Shown: positions 25,679 to 34,937 of the stretch, piece after piece
Layout of the letters: each line of letters begins with the position of its first letter
Numbering within the stretch: position 1 is the first letter of the stretch
Assembly: GCF_937863485.1 (NCBI RefSeq)
Contig: NZ_CALMFY010000057.1
Coordinates: 92,804 to 156,803, forward strand
Direction of reading: 5' to 3'
Length of the DNA: 64,000 nucleotides
Origin: an uncultured Nostoc sp.
GTDB taxonomy: Bacteria > Cyanobacteriota > Cyanobacteriia > Cyanobacteriales > Nostocaceae
The notes under the pieces: generated by a model
Database searches by the model: none
Told to the model about the DNA's origin: nothing
The model's input: only the letters and a program-made list of their open reading frames with translations
Position numbers and translations under genes: made by a program

Positions 25679-26788
25679 TTAGAGGAGGCGATCTCTTGCG
25701 ATCCGTCCCGCCGCGTCCGTTCCCGTACTGAAGAACTTGACCAACTGCTGAGTCACGAACTCGGGTTGCTCCATGACGATGAAGTGGCCGCTCCGCTCAA
25801 CCTTCACGAGCGTGAAGTCGGTGGCATGCTTCCGCACGATCTGGAGCCAGTTATAACCGGTGAACTCGGCGCCCAATCCCAGCACAGGCATCGTCAGCTT
25901 TGAATAGGACTTCTGGTCGTTGATGTCCCTCGGCCAGGCCTGATACCAAGCGTGGCCTGCTCGGATGTGGTTCGGGTTGGAGTAGGCGTCCCCGTAGACC
26001 GCGAGATCAATCGGTTCGATCTTGGAATTGTCCGCGAGCATGTAGTTGAACAGCCAGGCGATGTATTCGCGCATGCCATCATCGGCGAGCAGCTTCTCAT
26101 CGAGTCCTCGGACCTGGTGGAATGCGAACCACCACGGATATGGCGGGTGCTCGGCGTCGATCTTGTCGCCGAACTGCCCCTCTTGCGGAAGCATGCTGAA
26201 GTCGTACCAACTCTCATCGGGATGGGGCACGTCAAGCAGCGCGAGCTTCGTCGTCGCTTCGGGGTGGTTCGCAGCGAAGCTGAACGCGACCATCGCTCCG
26301 ATGTCGTGGCCGACCATGTTGACTTTCTGGAACCCCAGTCGGCGGGTCAGATGGAAGACGTCCTCGGCTATCGTCTTCTTGTCATACCCGCCCGCAGGGG
26401 CCTCCGAGCTGCCCATGCCGCGGATGTCAACGACCACCACTCTGAAAGTGCCCACTAGGGCAGGCATGATCTTGCGGTAGGCCCACCAGGTCTCCGGGTG
26501 GCCTGGGATCAGCACGAGCGGAGCGCCGCTACCACCGATGACGTAGTGCAGCCTGACGCCGTTTACGTCCGCGAACCGGCTCTCGAAGCCGGGGACGCGC
26601 TTCACCAGCGCGGCATCCGACGTGTCGAAGCGGCCCTGAGCGATCGGTCGGAGCGGCACCGCGACTTGCTGCGCGTTGGCGACGGGGATCAGGAGCAAGA
26701 TCGCAGTCGCCAACGCGAGGGAGGCCTTCAGCACGGATCGAAGCAGCTTCGACGTGCCATGCGATCCAAATCGTCCCGTGTCACTCAT
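25679..26788 (-). CDS. alpha/beta hydrolase, epoxide hydrolase/haloalkane dehalogenase-like, exported
   Basis: From MSDTGRFGSHG (26788) it has a signal peptide (about residues 12-40, LKASLALATAILLLIPVANA). The hydrolase fold follows: LVLIPGHPETWWAYRKIMP (oxyanion HGxP variant), DIRGMGSSEAP, and the nucleophile elbow VGHDIGAMVA, where Asp marks the epoxide hydrolase/dehalogenase type. A late GHFIVMEQPE gives the catalytic His. The frame stays open to 26851, adding MSNTNVEIVQELLKGATKP, an exact relic of the SnoaL-like gene. If that ATG is used, a 21-residue tail precedes the signal peptide. The gene is clearly richer in G+C than its neighbours, suggesting transfer. Confidence 0.87.
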   Translation of the reverse strand: MSDTGRFGSHGTSKLLRSVLKASLALATAILLLIPVANAQQVAVPLRPIAQGRFDTSDAALVKRVPGFESRFADVNGVRLHYVIGGSGAPLVLIPGHPETWWAYRKIMPALVGTFRVVVVDIRGMGSSEAPAGGYDKKTIAEDVFHLTRRLGFQKVNMVGHDIGAMVAFSFAANHPEATTKLALLDVPHPDESWYDFSMLPQEGQFGDKIDAEHPPYPWWFAFHQVRGLDEKLLADDGMREYIAWLFNYMLADNSKIEPIDLAVYGDAYSNPNHIRAGHAWYQAWPRDINDQKSYSKLTMPVLGLGAEFTGYNWLQIVRKHATDFTLVKVERSGHFIVMEQPEFVTQQLVKFFSTGTDAAGRIARDRLL

Positions 26789-26794
26789 TTCATT

Positions 26795-27018
26795 AGGCTT
26801 AGTGGCACCTTTGAGGAGTTCCTGCACGATTTCAACGTTGGTGTTTGACATAGGTGCATTCTTTTTTGGTTACAGTTGGTTTGTAGTAGTGAGAATTCTG
26901 TGGCGGGTCAGTGCCCACTGGGTAGATCAAGGTGTCGATGTTCTCTATCGCCGTCAGATTGTTCATATAAGTAGTAACGTCCAAGCAGACGAGCCGATTT
27001 CAAGCTCGATTAGTGAGC
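26795..27018. repeat. 225-bp direct repeat, copy B
   Basis: Partner of 25044-25268. On the minus strand it carries the first 19 codons of the SnoaL-like gene, fused in frame to the alpha/beta hydrolase. Upstream is a 44-codon frame (MNNLTAIENIDTLIYPVGTD at its start) that is also open in copy A. Its start resembles the C-terminal LNGLTAIDEF of the aldehyde dehydrogenase in this cluster. Confidence 0.9.
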
Positions 27019-27159
27019 AGGAACGCCAGTACCGAAGAGGTGATTCCGGACGCCGATATCTTCCGCCTTTTTTCGCGCCGCCATCAAAATTAGATGCGCT
27101 TCTTCCAGCGTGATCCCGTTCGCCGTCGGAACGGGTTTGTCTTTTCCAAGTGATGTCAT
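27010..27159 (-). pseudogene. 5' remnant of a GlcG/HbpS-like heme-binding protein gene, chimeric 3' end
   Basis: A 49-residue frame from the ATG at 27159. The start, KPVPTANGITLEEAHLILMA then ARKKAEDIGV, resembles the N-terminus of GlcG/HbpS-like proteins of about 140 residues. The frame then switches to LFGTGVPAH and stops. At DNA level this end (GGTACTGGCGTTCCTG then CGAGCTT) resembles the end of the aldehyde dehydrogenase gene (GGTGTTGGCGTTTCTG then TGAGCTT). I infer a recombination scar joining two genes. Confidence 0.55.
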
Positions 27160-27166
27160 TTGTCTT

Positions 27167-28141
27167 TTATTCACTTTTAATGAATTCAGCCAGTTGAGCG
27201 ACCACCTCGGCGCTGCATTCTTCCATTAGCCAATGACCGCATTCCGGCAAGATCACAGCCTTGAACTTCTTTTCATCTTGCACAAAACGTGCAGCCATTT
27301 GCTTCGGCAATACGTCGTTTACACCCTTAGCACCGCTGATCGACATGGATGGAATTCTAATCAGCTTGTTATTGGACAGCAGAGCTTCGTTCTGTCTGAT
27401 GGATTCAGAATGAGATGTGTAGTAGCCACTAAAGGCAGCGTGCAAGTTCTCGATCCTCGAATAAGGCTCGATCAGTTCGTCGAGCAACGCGTCAATGAAA
27501 ATCTCCTTTTTACCTGCGTAGCTTTGTATAAAGTAAGACATAAACAATTTTGGGTCATTCGCTATCAGTTTTTCGGCGATATCACCGAAGCTGAAAAATC
27601 CAAAATGCCACCCCAGGCCTGGACCCTTCGGGGTGTAGCCTGGATACGTCCACATCGCCTTGTCCGGAATCGGTGAATCCATAAATACGACCTTTTTTAT
27701 GTAATCCTGGTTGTTGGCGACCATTGGATAAGAGGCCGTATTAGCCAGATCATGAGAGATGTATATGATTGGCTCTTTCGTCAATTTCTTGATCGCTGTA
27801 AATAGATAACCGGAAAGAGCCTCTGCGCTATAACCAGTCTTGGAGGCTTCAGATTGCCCAAGACCGGGCAGATCGATGGCAATGACCTGGTGCGCGCTAG
27901 CAAATGCTTTCAGGGCGGGTTCCCACATTTTCCAGGTCGAACCAAAACCGTGGACAAACACGATGGGACTGCCCGATCCGGCGCTGACGTAGTGCAGCTT
28001 GATGCCGTTGCTCTCCACGTAGTCACTCTTAAACCCGACTGGATAGGCATATTGTCCGCGACGCTGCTCTTTTACCCTGGCGAGGGCCAGATTCGACACG
28101 GCAGCTGGTGTATCTATCGATGGTTTATTAATTCCGTTCAT
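27167..28141 (-). CDS. alpha/beta hydrolase
   Basis: A 324-residue cytosolic hydrolase. YVSAGSGSPIVFVHGFGSTW holds the oxyanion HGFG, and DLPGLGQSEASKTGY follows. The nucleophile elbow is ISHDLANTAS (Asp in place of Ser, epoxide hydrolase/dehalogenase class). A cap domain follows, and the catalytic His is in PECGHWLMEECS. It is only distantly related to the hydrolase at 25679 and has no signal peptide. It follows the aldehyde dehydrogenase by 22 bp on the same strand, so the two probably form an operon. Confidence 0.87.
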   Translation of the reverse strand: MNGINKPSIDTPAAVSNLALARVKEQRRGQYAYPVGFKSDYVESNGIKLHYVSAGSGSPIVFVHGFGSTWKMWEPALKAFASAHQVIAIDLPGLGQSEASKTGYSAEALSGYLFTAIKKLTKEPIIYISHDLANTASYPMVANNQDYIKKVVFMDSPIPDKAMWTYPGYTPKGPGLGWHFGFFSFGDIAEKLIANDPKLFMSYFIQSYAGKKEIFIDALLDELIEPYSRIENLHAAFSGYYTSHSESIRQNEALLSNNKLIRIPSMSISGAKGVNDVLPKQMAARFVQDEKKFKAVILPECGHWLMEECSAEVVAQLAEFIKSE

Positions 28142-28163
28142 AAAGACTCGGGTTAAAGCTCAA

Positions 28164-29684
28164 CTATTGGACAGAAACGCCAACACCGGGGATCGTTCCT
28201 GAGTTGAAGGCGATATGTTTGTACTCCAGGAATTCATCGATCGCTGTCAGACCATTCAGCCTGCCGTTACCGCTGCGCTTGAATCCGCCTTCTTCAAACT
28301 CGTCCCAAATGATCGCCCAATCGTTGATCCAGATCGTGCCTGCATCTATCTCGCGGGCGACGCGCAATGGGCGGTCAACATCCCGAGTCCAAATGCTCGC
28401 AGCCAAGCCATACTCGCTATCGTTTGCCATCTGCACCGCTTCTGCTTCAGTCTCGAATATCTGCATCGTTAGGACTGGACCGAAGACCTCTTCCTGAACG
28501 ATCGTCATTTTTGGATCGGTCACTTCCAGCAGGGTCGGACGGTAAAATGCACCGCTGGCGAGTGGACCTTCAACAATTGGCCCGCCGCGTACAAGCACCT
28601 TAGCGCCCGCTGCGATCGCGTCCTCCACCATCTTGTCAACACGAGCGACATTCGGCTTATCAATGAGAGGTCCCATATCACTGGACGGATCAGAGGCAGG
28701 TCCTGTCTTAACGTTCTCCAGTCGCTGGGTGATAAGCGTGCGAAACCGATCGGCAACAGCACGCTGTACCAACAGACGAGAACCCGTCATGCAGAACTGA
28801 CCTGCGAAGGTCGTGAGTGCCTTCTCAACCTTTGGTGCAGCCGCCTCCAGATCGGCATCCTCGAAGATAATCATCGGCGTCTTGCCACCAAGTTCGGTCT
28901 GAAACAGCTTGAGCGTCGCTGCCCCTGTTGCAGAAATTGCTTTCCCTGTCTTCGTGCTTCCCGTAAAGCTGATCACACGAACATCCTTTGACTCCATCAG
29001 AAAAGATGATCCGCCTCTGCCTCTGCTTTCACTAAAGACATTAATCACGCCCTTCGGTAAATCGGCAGCTTCAGCAAGGGTTTTACTAAACAGATAGTTG
29101 ATCTGTGCTGTATTACCCGGCAATTTAATAACAGTTGTAACACCAGCAGCAAGAGCAGGTGCCAGAGAACGCACAGTCAGGACAAGCGGCGAGTTAAACG
29201 GTGCGACGATTCCAGCAACTCCGATTGCAGATCGAGTCACAACCGAAAGGTGTCCGGGTTGGACTTCCATCGCCCGTCCATAATCCGTCAGCACAACCGA
29301 TGCCCAGTATCGAAATTTGCTGGGAATCATATCGACTTCAAATGCTGCTTCGTCATGGACTTTGCCGTTTTCAAGCGAGAGAATCGCGATCAGTTCATCT
29401 CTTTGGGCTTCAAAGCGATCGCCAATTTGATTCAGCACTCGCGCACGAAGTGCCCGATTTTCCTTCCAGTCTAATTCTTGGAACGCCCGCACCGCAGCAT
29501 TAACCCCCTGAACTGCCTCGTCACGCCCACCATCTGCATAAGTTCCAATCACCTTGCCTGTAGCTGGATCAATGCTATCAGTATGCTTTTTTGAATCAAT
29601 CCACTCGCCATCAATCCAGTTCAGTGCGGGTGTTCCTAGTTCAATGTTTAGTGCTGAGGATTTCTTATCTGTCGTTACTGCCAT
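28164..29684 (-). CDS. NAD(P)-dependent aldehyde dehydrogenase
   Basis: A 506-residue ALDH-superfamily enzyme oxidising an aldehyde to an acid. FNSPLVLTVRSLAPALAAG and SFTGSTKTGKAI (cofactor loop) are present. The catalytic Glu is in ELGGKTPMIIF and the catalytic Cys in GQFCMTGSRLLVQ. EEVFGPVLTM and WINDWAIIWDEFEEGG complete the conserved C-terminal segments. The ATG at 29684 has AAGGAG at good spacing. It is the first gene of a probable two-gene operon with the hydrolase at 27167. Nothing fixes the substrate. Confidence 0.93.
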   Translation of the reverse strand: MAVTTDKKSSALNIELGTPALNWIDGEWIDSKKHTDSIDPATGKVIGTYADGGRDEAVQGVNAAVRAFQELDWKENRALRARVLNQIGDRFEAQRDELIAILSLENGKVHDEAAFEVDMIPSKFRYWASVVLTDYGRAMEVQPGHLSVVTRSAIGVAGIVAPFNSPLVLTVRSLAPALAAGVTTVIKLPGNTAQINYLFSKTLAEAADLPKGVINVFSESRGRGGSSFLMESKDVRVISFTGSTKTGKAISATGAATLKLFQTELGGKTPMIIFEDADLEAAAPKVEKALTTFAGQFCMTGSRLLVQRAVADRFRTLITQRLENVKTGPASDPSSDMGPLIDKPNVARVDKMVEDAIAAGAKVLVRGGPIVEGPLASGAFYRPTLLEVTDPKMTIVQEEVFGPVLTMQIFETEAEAVQMANDSEYGLAASIWTRDVDRPLRVAREIDAGTIWINDWAIIWDEFEEGGFKRSGNGRLNGLTAIDEFLEYKHIAFNSGTIPGVGVSVQ

Positions 29685-29724
29685 AATAGCCGCTCCTTAC
29701 TTTTCTGCATAACTAAGTTTCTAT

Positions 29725-29898
29725 TCACAGTCGAAGCTCAACGTACTCTTTTTCGATTAGCGGGTAATCTTCAGCCTTGATTGGTTGTGTTGCAGAAATT
29801 TTCAAGTGATAAACAAACGGGTCTCGTTCGCATTTTTTAAGCAATAACTCCAAAGATTTCGTTAATGAACTCTGCCTGAGATACACTCTGCGTAGGGA
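29725..29898 (-). pseudogene. 3' fragment of an unidentified coding sequence
   Basis: A 57-codon frame without a start codon but with protein-like composition, containing LRQSSLTKSLELLLKKCERD and ending KAEDYPLIEKEYVELRL then a stop. I do not recognise it. It lies in the 317-bp gap between the aldehyde dehydrogenase and the reductase at 30002, and would fit a truncated gene left by rearrangement. Low certainty; chance coding potential is possible. Confidence 0.3.
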
Positions 29899-30001
29899 CG
29901 AAGCATTTGGTTAATAACCCATCGAAATAGAGATTCTTGCCCAAATGCTTCACCCTTGCAGGAAAAAAGTTCGATGAACCAAAGTTTTACAAAAGCCTGC
30001 C

Positions 30002-30946
30002 TCAAGCTGGATGAACGACTTGCAAAACCAGCTTGCCGCGTGGATGTCCGTGCTGGCTAACTTCCTGTGCTTTAGCGGCTTCTGCCAGTTCAAAAACTTG
30101 CTCAATAGACGCTTTTATCTGTCCGTCATCAATCAATTGAGCAATCTGCTGGAGCTGGGAATTTGCTCTGAGATTGGCGAAAACAGGAACCGCTTTAATG
30201 CCCTGCGGAATGCCTGATTCAGGCACACCAAGTGTCGAAACTAAAACGCCACCGGGACGAATGATTTGCCACGATCGCGCTTGCGTTTCTCCACCAACCA
30301 AATCAAGCACCACATCTACATCTTTTAGCTGCTGTTCAAACGGTTGACTCGCATAGTCGATCACCTGATCGGCACCCAGGTTTCTCAGATCATCAAGGTT
30401 CGCTGCCGATGCCGTTGCAATGACTCGTGCGCTCTTCCACTTGGCAAGCTGAATTGCATAGCGACCTACTCCACCCGCGCCACCATGAATCAGAACACTC
30501 TGCTCTGGCTGGAGATTTGCACCATCAAACAATGCTTGCCATGCGGTCATTGCCACGATTGGGATAGAAGCTGCGTGAATATAGTCGAGCGTTTTCGGCT
30601 TCGGGGCGATCGCGTCTGCATAGCCCACTGCATACTCGGCATAGGCTCCCGAAAGCGCCATGTTTGCTGTTCCATAAACCGCTTGTCCTGGTTGCAGTGT
30701 GGTGACACCATCGCCCACACTTGCAACAACACCAGCCACATCAGCGCCAGCAATCACGGGCAGCGAATAATCAAAGACTTGTTGGAAAAAGCCTTCACGA
30801 ATCTTCCAATCGATTGGGTTTACGCCTGCTGCATACACTTGAATGAGGACTTGCCCTGCTTGCGGTTCAGGACGGGGTACTTCGTCGTACTTGAGGTTTT
30901 CAGCCCCGCCGTAAGCATGAATTCGGATTGCTTTCATCGTTGCCAT
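30002..30946 (-). CDS. NADP-dependent quinone-oxidoreductase-like enzyme (MDR superfamily)
   Basis: 314 residues. AIRIHAYGGAENLKYDEVPR opens the GroES-like domain, PIDWKIREG and GADVAGVVASVGDGV follow, and the Rossmann motif is LIHGGAGGVGRYAIQLAKW. The zinc ligands of alcohol dehydrogenases are absent, as in QOR/zeta-crystallin-type NADPH reductases acting on quinones or alkenals. The start at 30946 has a strong AGGAGG 8 nt upstream. It is part of the leftward accessory gene series, though 300 bp from its neighbours on both sides. It probably reduces reactive carbonyls. Confidence 0.9.
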   Translation of the reverse strand: MATMKAIRIHAYGGAENLKYDEVPRPEPQAGQVLIQVYAAGVNPIDWKIREGFFQQVFDYSLPVIAGADVAGVVASVGDGVTTLQPGQAVYGTANMALSGAYAEYAVGYADAIAPKPKTLDYIHAASIPIVAMTAWQALFDGANLQPEQSVLIHGGAGGVGRYAIQLAKWKSARVIATASAANLDDLRNLGADQVIDYASQPFEQQLKDVDVVLDLVGGETQARSWQIIRPGGVLVSTLGVPESGIPQGIKAVPVFANLRANSQLQQIAQLIDDGQIKASIEQVFELAEAAKAQEVSQHGHPRGKLVLQVVHPA

Positions 30947-31111
30947 TGTGACGTCCTCCTGTGAATAAAATGGATCGGCATTTCATCAATCACTGGCGAT
31001 CAAAATTTTGAATGTTACCAAGAAAAAGATTCGTAGTCGCTTGGAATGCTGAACTGCGATCGCGCTGTTTCAGCGTTAAACCCTTACTTACCTACTGAGT
31101 AATTACAATTC

Positions 31112-32425
31112 CTACTCTGTTAACGATCCATCGACATATTGCTGACCACCGATCGTAATGAATTCAACTGTGCTGGCTGGAGCAGCGAAATCCAATGAGG
31201 TAATTTCCTCTCTTTGAGCCTCGACTCGACCCAGTACAATGATCTCTTTTCCACTTGTGCCCGGTTTGAGACTCAGGGCGTGCGCGTCAAGCTGTACGAC
31301 CACGCCACGCACCAAACTGTTACCCCTACCACCTTTTGTGATCACGTCCCCCAGCACGAGGATATTGCCAAATGGTTTACTGGTCTGTATCCCGATCGAG
31401 CCATTGCCATGAGTGGTAATGCTTTTGAATTCTGCATAAGCCAAGGTTCCATCGTATAGATTGAACCCCCGCGCCCCTTCGCCATAGGTCGCCAGGTCGC
31501 CTTGCACAATCAGAGTCTGTAAATCTCCGAAATTCACGAATCCGATTCCACTGGTTCCATGAGATATGATGGACTGCCGAGCAAGCCAAAGACGAACATT
31601 GCCCCAGTTATCCAACACCATGTCATTTGTCCCGTAAGTTGTTACAGGACTGTTATTGATCACTTGTTGAGCCTTCACGCCTGAGCCAACGAACACCCCG
31701 CCTGAGATCAGATTGCCAGTACCAGCCGGGATATTGCCATTAGTATGGATTTCGCCTGTGGTCAATAATTTAAGGTCAATCATGCCACCAGGAGAACTGG
31801 GCGCTGGTCCACTTTGAGGATCGGCGTTTGCAGGAACAGTCATGCCGCCAAAAATAAAGATGCCGCTACCCCTCAACGGCACATCTCGCGTTCCCCCTGA
31901 GAGGTTTTCAGCACGCAGTGTCCAGCGACTTTGGGGATCGGTACAGCGGTTGTAGATCGTTAGGGAACCCGGAACGACCTCTACGCCGTAACCAACTGGA
32001 CGATGCAGCGCTGAGGTGCTGTCGCCGTCATACACTTGAACGTCAGTGAGCACAAGGTCAGCGGTGATCACAATACTAGATTCCAAGTGCAGTCGACCGT
32101 AGACGACGAGATGCTGCAACTTGAGTTGTCCAAGGGTAGTCGTTGCCGATTCCAGACTGAGCGTTAATCGGCTCGGATCTGATCGGAGGGTTAGGTTCTG
32201 GAGGGTGTTATTTGCCGTGAGCGCTACCCCGTCTGAATCTGGCTTAAAGACCAATTCTGCGTCAGAAGTTGTACCCACCAAACTTGAGCCTTCAAGAAGT
32301 GTAAATTTCTCTAAGTCATGAAAGCGACCAGCCACCTCGATTACAACATGTGTACGTTGAACCGCTTCAGCCAGAGAAGCTGCATCCTCAACGACTACAT
32401 GAGTGCCAACTGTGCTATGTGCCAT
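31112..32425 (-). CDS. predicted right-handed beta-helix protein, unknown function
   Basis: A 437-residue protein without signal peptide or membrane segment. The sequence is a succession of short Gly/Asn-containing beta-strand repeats (for example GNLISGGVFVGSGVKAQQVI, GNVRLWLARQSIISHGTSGI, GDLATYGEGARGFNLYDGTL), in the style of pectate-lyase-like beta-helices or adhesins. No active-site residues can be assigned. GGGAG-like sequence 7 nt before the ATG at 32425 supports the start. It lies in the same direction as the oxidoreductases and may share their promoter region. The absence of a secretion signal is odd for this fold. Confidence 0.7.
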   Translation of the reverse strand: MAHSTVGTHVVVEDAASLAEAVQRTHVVIEVAGRFHDLEKFTLLEGSSLVGTTSDAELVFKPDSDGVALTANNTLQNLTLRSDPSRLTLSLESATTTLGQLKLQHLVVYGRLHLESSIVITADLVLTDVQVYDGDSTSALHRPVGYGVEVVPGSLTIYNRCTDPQSRWTLRAENLSGGTRDVPLRGSGIFIFGGMTVPANADPQSGPAPSSPGGMIDLKLLTTGEIHTNGNIPAGTGNLISGGVFVGSGVKAQQVINNSPVTTYGTNDMVLDNWGNVRLWLARQSIISHGTSGIGFVNFGDLQTLIVQGDLATYGEGARGFNLYDGTLAYAEFKSITTHGNGSIGIQTSKPFGNILVLGDVITKGGRGNSLVRGVVVQLDAHALSLKPGTSGKEIIVLGRVEAQREEITSLDFAAPASTVEFITIGGQQYVDGSLTE

Positions 32426-32580
32426 AAACGACTCCCATCAGTGGTTGAATTTACCTCACTCACAACACAACGGTTTACTTGGTGTTGAACCTTGAGTAGG
32501 TTGAGTTTTATGGTTCAACCCAACGCTTCCAAGGACGTTGGGTTTCGCGAAGCTCCACTTAACCTACAAAAGTCTGACTA

Positions 32581-33069
32581 TCAGGACGCTTTGAAGGTGA
32601 TGTCTGCCTGATCGAGGAAGGGCTGGAACAAGTCTACCGGCCAGTTGGGATCGCTCTTGGAGGTGCGCTCCAGACACTTCCAGACGCCATCGCGACGTTC
32701 AAAGATGTCGTCGTAGGTGCCAGTTGAAACGATTCCGACGTGTTCAGCCTTCCAGTACACGAACCATCGCCAGTGCGCTTCGGCTCTGTCACCCGATCCG
32801 GAAATTTCAAACGCGCCCATAGAGTGGAACCACTTGTCCATCGGGAAGACGCTGTGCGCGTAGTCGAACATCTGCTTCATGCCCTCAAAACCCTCGAAGG
32901 TTGAAGTACGTAGATCGTTGACGTGGAATTTGGCCTCCGGCCAGTAAAGGCGGTTGTAGAGGTCGACCTGCTCGCGTCCCCAACCCTTGTCGATACATCG
33001 CTGATGCATGTTCAACTGCTCGAAGATGGTAAAGCGGTCGATCACCGTGAGTTCATTGTTCTGAGACAT
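32581..33069 (-). CDS. SnoaL-like / NTF2-fold protein
   Basis: 162 residues. Visible pieces are FEQLNMHQRCIDKGWGREQV, LYWPEAKFHVND, AEAHWRWFVYWKAEHVG and DDIFERRDGVWKCLERT, characteristic of the SnoaL_4 group of cone-shaped alpha+beta barrels. Such proteins are often small-molecule isomerases, dehydratases or subunits of ring-hydroxylating enzymes. It is not closely related to the SnoaL-like protein at 24633. GAGGAG precedes the ATG at good spacing. It is divergent from the LysR gene across about 230 bp, the classic layout for a LysR-controlled target. Confidence 0.83.
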   Translation of the reverse strand: MSQNNELTVIDRFTIFEQLNMHQRCIDKGWGREQVDLYNRLYWPEAKFHVNDLRTSTFEGFEGMKQMFDYAHSVFPMDKWFHSMGAFEISGSGDRAEAHWRWFVYWKAEHVGIVSTGTYDDIFERRDGVWKCLERTSKSDPNWPVDLFQPFLDQADITFKAS

Positions 33070-33300
33070 TGAAATTCTCCTCTACGTTGAAATTCTTGCG
33101 GGCGGTCGACGAGTTGATAGTGTTCTAGATTTGTTGTTAAGACTCCTGAAACGTCCAATGCATAAATTCTTCAGTCATAGCTATTTACTTACCTAGCTAT
33201 TTGATGCTGCCGTCTTCCTCAAATTACATTCATTTCTCATCGTTGTACAAGTATCATTTTGTTGATGCTATGTTTCTTCTTAGGAAACTTTAGAACTACG

Positions 33301-34206
33301 ATGGACACCTTAACGAGCATGAAAGTATTGCTTCAGGTGGTGGAATCGGGAAGTTTTGTGACAGCCGCCGAGCGGCTCAACTTATCCACAGCCATGACCA
33401 GCAAGCATGTGATGCATTTGGAACGAAACCTTGGCGCACGTTTGTTGAATCGAACCAGCCGACACTTAAGCCTAACCGAGGCCGGAAGGGTCTATTATGA
33501 GCAATGCCGGGAAATGCTTGATAAATTGGAAATGGTGGAGGCAGCGGTGAGGCAATCAGCCGTTGTTGCGCGTGGCGTACTCAAGATCAGCGCCCCAGTT
33601 TGGTTTGCTAACCCGTTATTCACTAAAGCCTTAGCGAAGTACCGCTCTCGCTATCCAGACGTTTTGCTAGATCTGAATTTGAATGATCGGTTGGTGGACT
33701 TGGTGAAAGAAGGATTTGACTTGGCGTTACGTGTCACCCCTGAGGAACCCAGTTCTTCACTGCTCACGCGACGCATTTGCCCAATTCAACTCATGTTGGT
33801 TGGCTCAACTGACTATTTGCAAAGAAATGGATATCCAAAAACTCCCAACGAACTGTCGAAGCATGTAAGCATCAGTTATTACTACTCGCAGTTTGCCGAT
33901 GAGATACTCTTTGAGGATTCTAACGGGCGGGAGACAGTCAAACTGCCAGTCTCGATCCGCTCCAACAACACTACTATGCTGTATCAGGCAACCTTAGCCG
34001 GTATGGGGTTGGCGGTTTTGCCAAAGTGGTTGATTGAAGATGATCTTACCAGCCAACGATTGGAGGTGCTGAAGCTAGACTACACGTTGGCAACCTCATC
34101 TCTTTATGCTGTCTATACGAATCAGCGATACCTATCACCCAAAATAAGTACTTTCGTAGATTTTCTAGCTGAACATTTTTCTGGCATCACCGAAAGCTTT
34201 GATTAA
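33301..34206 (+). CDS. LysR family transcriptional regulator
   Basis: A 301-residue LysR-type regulator. The N-terminal winged HTH is MKVLLQVVESGSFVTAAERL, then STAMTSKHVMHLERNLGARL and RHLSLTEAGRVYYEQC. The effector domain includes GVLKISAPVWFANPLFTKAL and AGMGLAVLPKWLIEDDL. This is the CrgA/AaeR-like subgroup. I take MDTLTSMKV (33301) rather than the in-frame ATG at 33259. It sits alone on the plus strand at the edge of the accessory island, facing away from the leftward genes. By analogy it senses a metabolite of the pathway and controls the cluster from the 33070-33300 gap. Confidence 0.9.
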   Translation: MDTLTSMKVLLQVVESGSFVTAAERLNLSTAMTSKHVMHLERNLGARLLNRTSRHLSLTEAGRVYYEQCREMLDKLEMVEAAVRQSAVVARGVLKISAPVWFANPLFTKALAKYRSRYPDVLLDLNLNDRLVDLVKEGFDLALRVTPEEPSSSLLTRRICPIQLMLVGSTDYLQRNGYPKTPNELSKHVSISYYYSQFADEILFEDSNGRETVKLPVSIRSNNTTMLYQATLAGMGLAVLPKWLIEDDLTSQRLEVLKLDYTLATSSLYAVYTNQRYLSPKISTFVDFLAEHFSGITESFD

Positions 34207-34937
34207 ATTTGTCCTTGAGGATTTGTACTCGTAGTGTCACAGTAATGGTTATAGTGTTGGCTTACTCGTCTCTGAAAGTATTTCATGAAGGAGCTTCGCT
34301 CTTTCTACCTACAAAAACTTTTTGGATAACCGTACATCATTCCCCTCTGCTCTGCCGGCGAGCGCCTGACCAATGCCATTACTGCTATACGGGCATTAAA
34401 AGCTGTAATTCTTATTCCATATAGCGAGTAGCTTTTCTTAGTGCCATTCGATGCACAATATGGACAGTTCATCCCTTAATTATGCAACGCCTAATTTTTT
34501 AAGTTCCTTAAAATAGTTAGTAATTAGATAACACTCGCCAAAAATGAGAAGTAAGCTACATAATTCGTAATTAAATTAGTTTAGGATTTATTTACAACTA
34601 ATTCAAGACCACCAATTTGACAATTTGGTGAGGCAGCATGGTCTTCTCATATTGGCAGAGGCTAGCGCCTGCCGTAAAATGCCCGTTCGCCGCAAGGCGT
34701 CCCGGCAAGAGTTGGGCTGTAAGGGGTTTCACCCATGAGTGACTGCCGTTAGCGTAGCGCTAGCGAGGAACGAGCGTCACACGTGGGGTGTGGTGAAACG
34801 CCCGTAAATACAAATTAAGGTCTTCTCTACAAGACGCTTTGCGTAGCAAGATCCCCGTAGGGTATGTAGCGGGGTGTAGCCCATTAGGAATTAGTAATTA
34901 GTTAAATAGCTCAATCGCATCAGCTAACCGATTCTAA
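34207..34937. other. intergenic repeat-rich stretch
   Basis: No supported gene. At 34620-34870 there is a patch of palindromic filler: GCCCGTTCGCCGCAAGGCG, GCGTAGCGCTAGCG and ACAAGACGCTTTGCGTAGC, of the type scattered in Nostoc-like genomes. The stretch separates the accessory island from the MATE gene. Confidence 0.5.

Noticed and set aside
25952..26848. Long plus-strand ORFs opposite the alpha/beta hydrolase
   Set aside because: Antisense frames opened by high G+C; the minus-strand protein has full hydrolase motifs.
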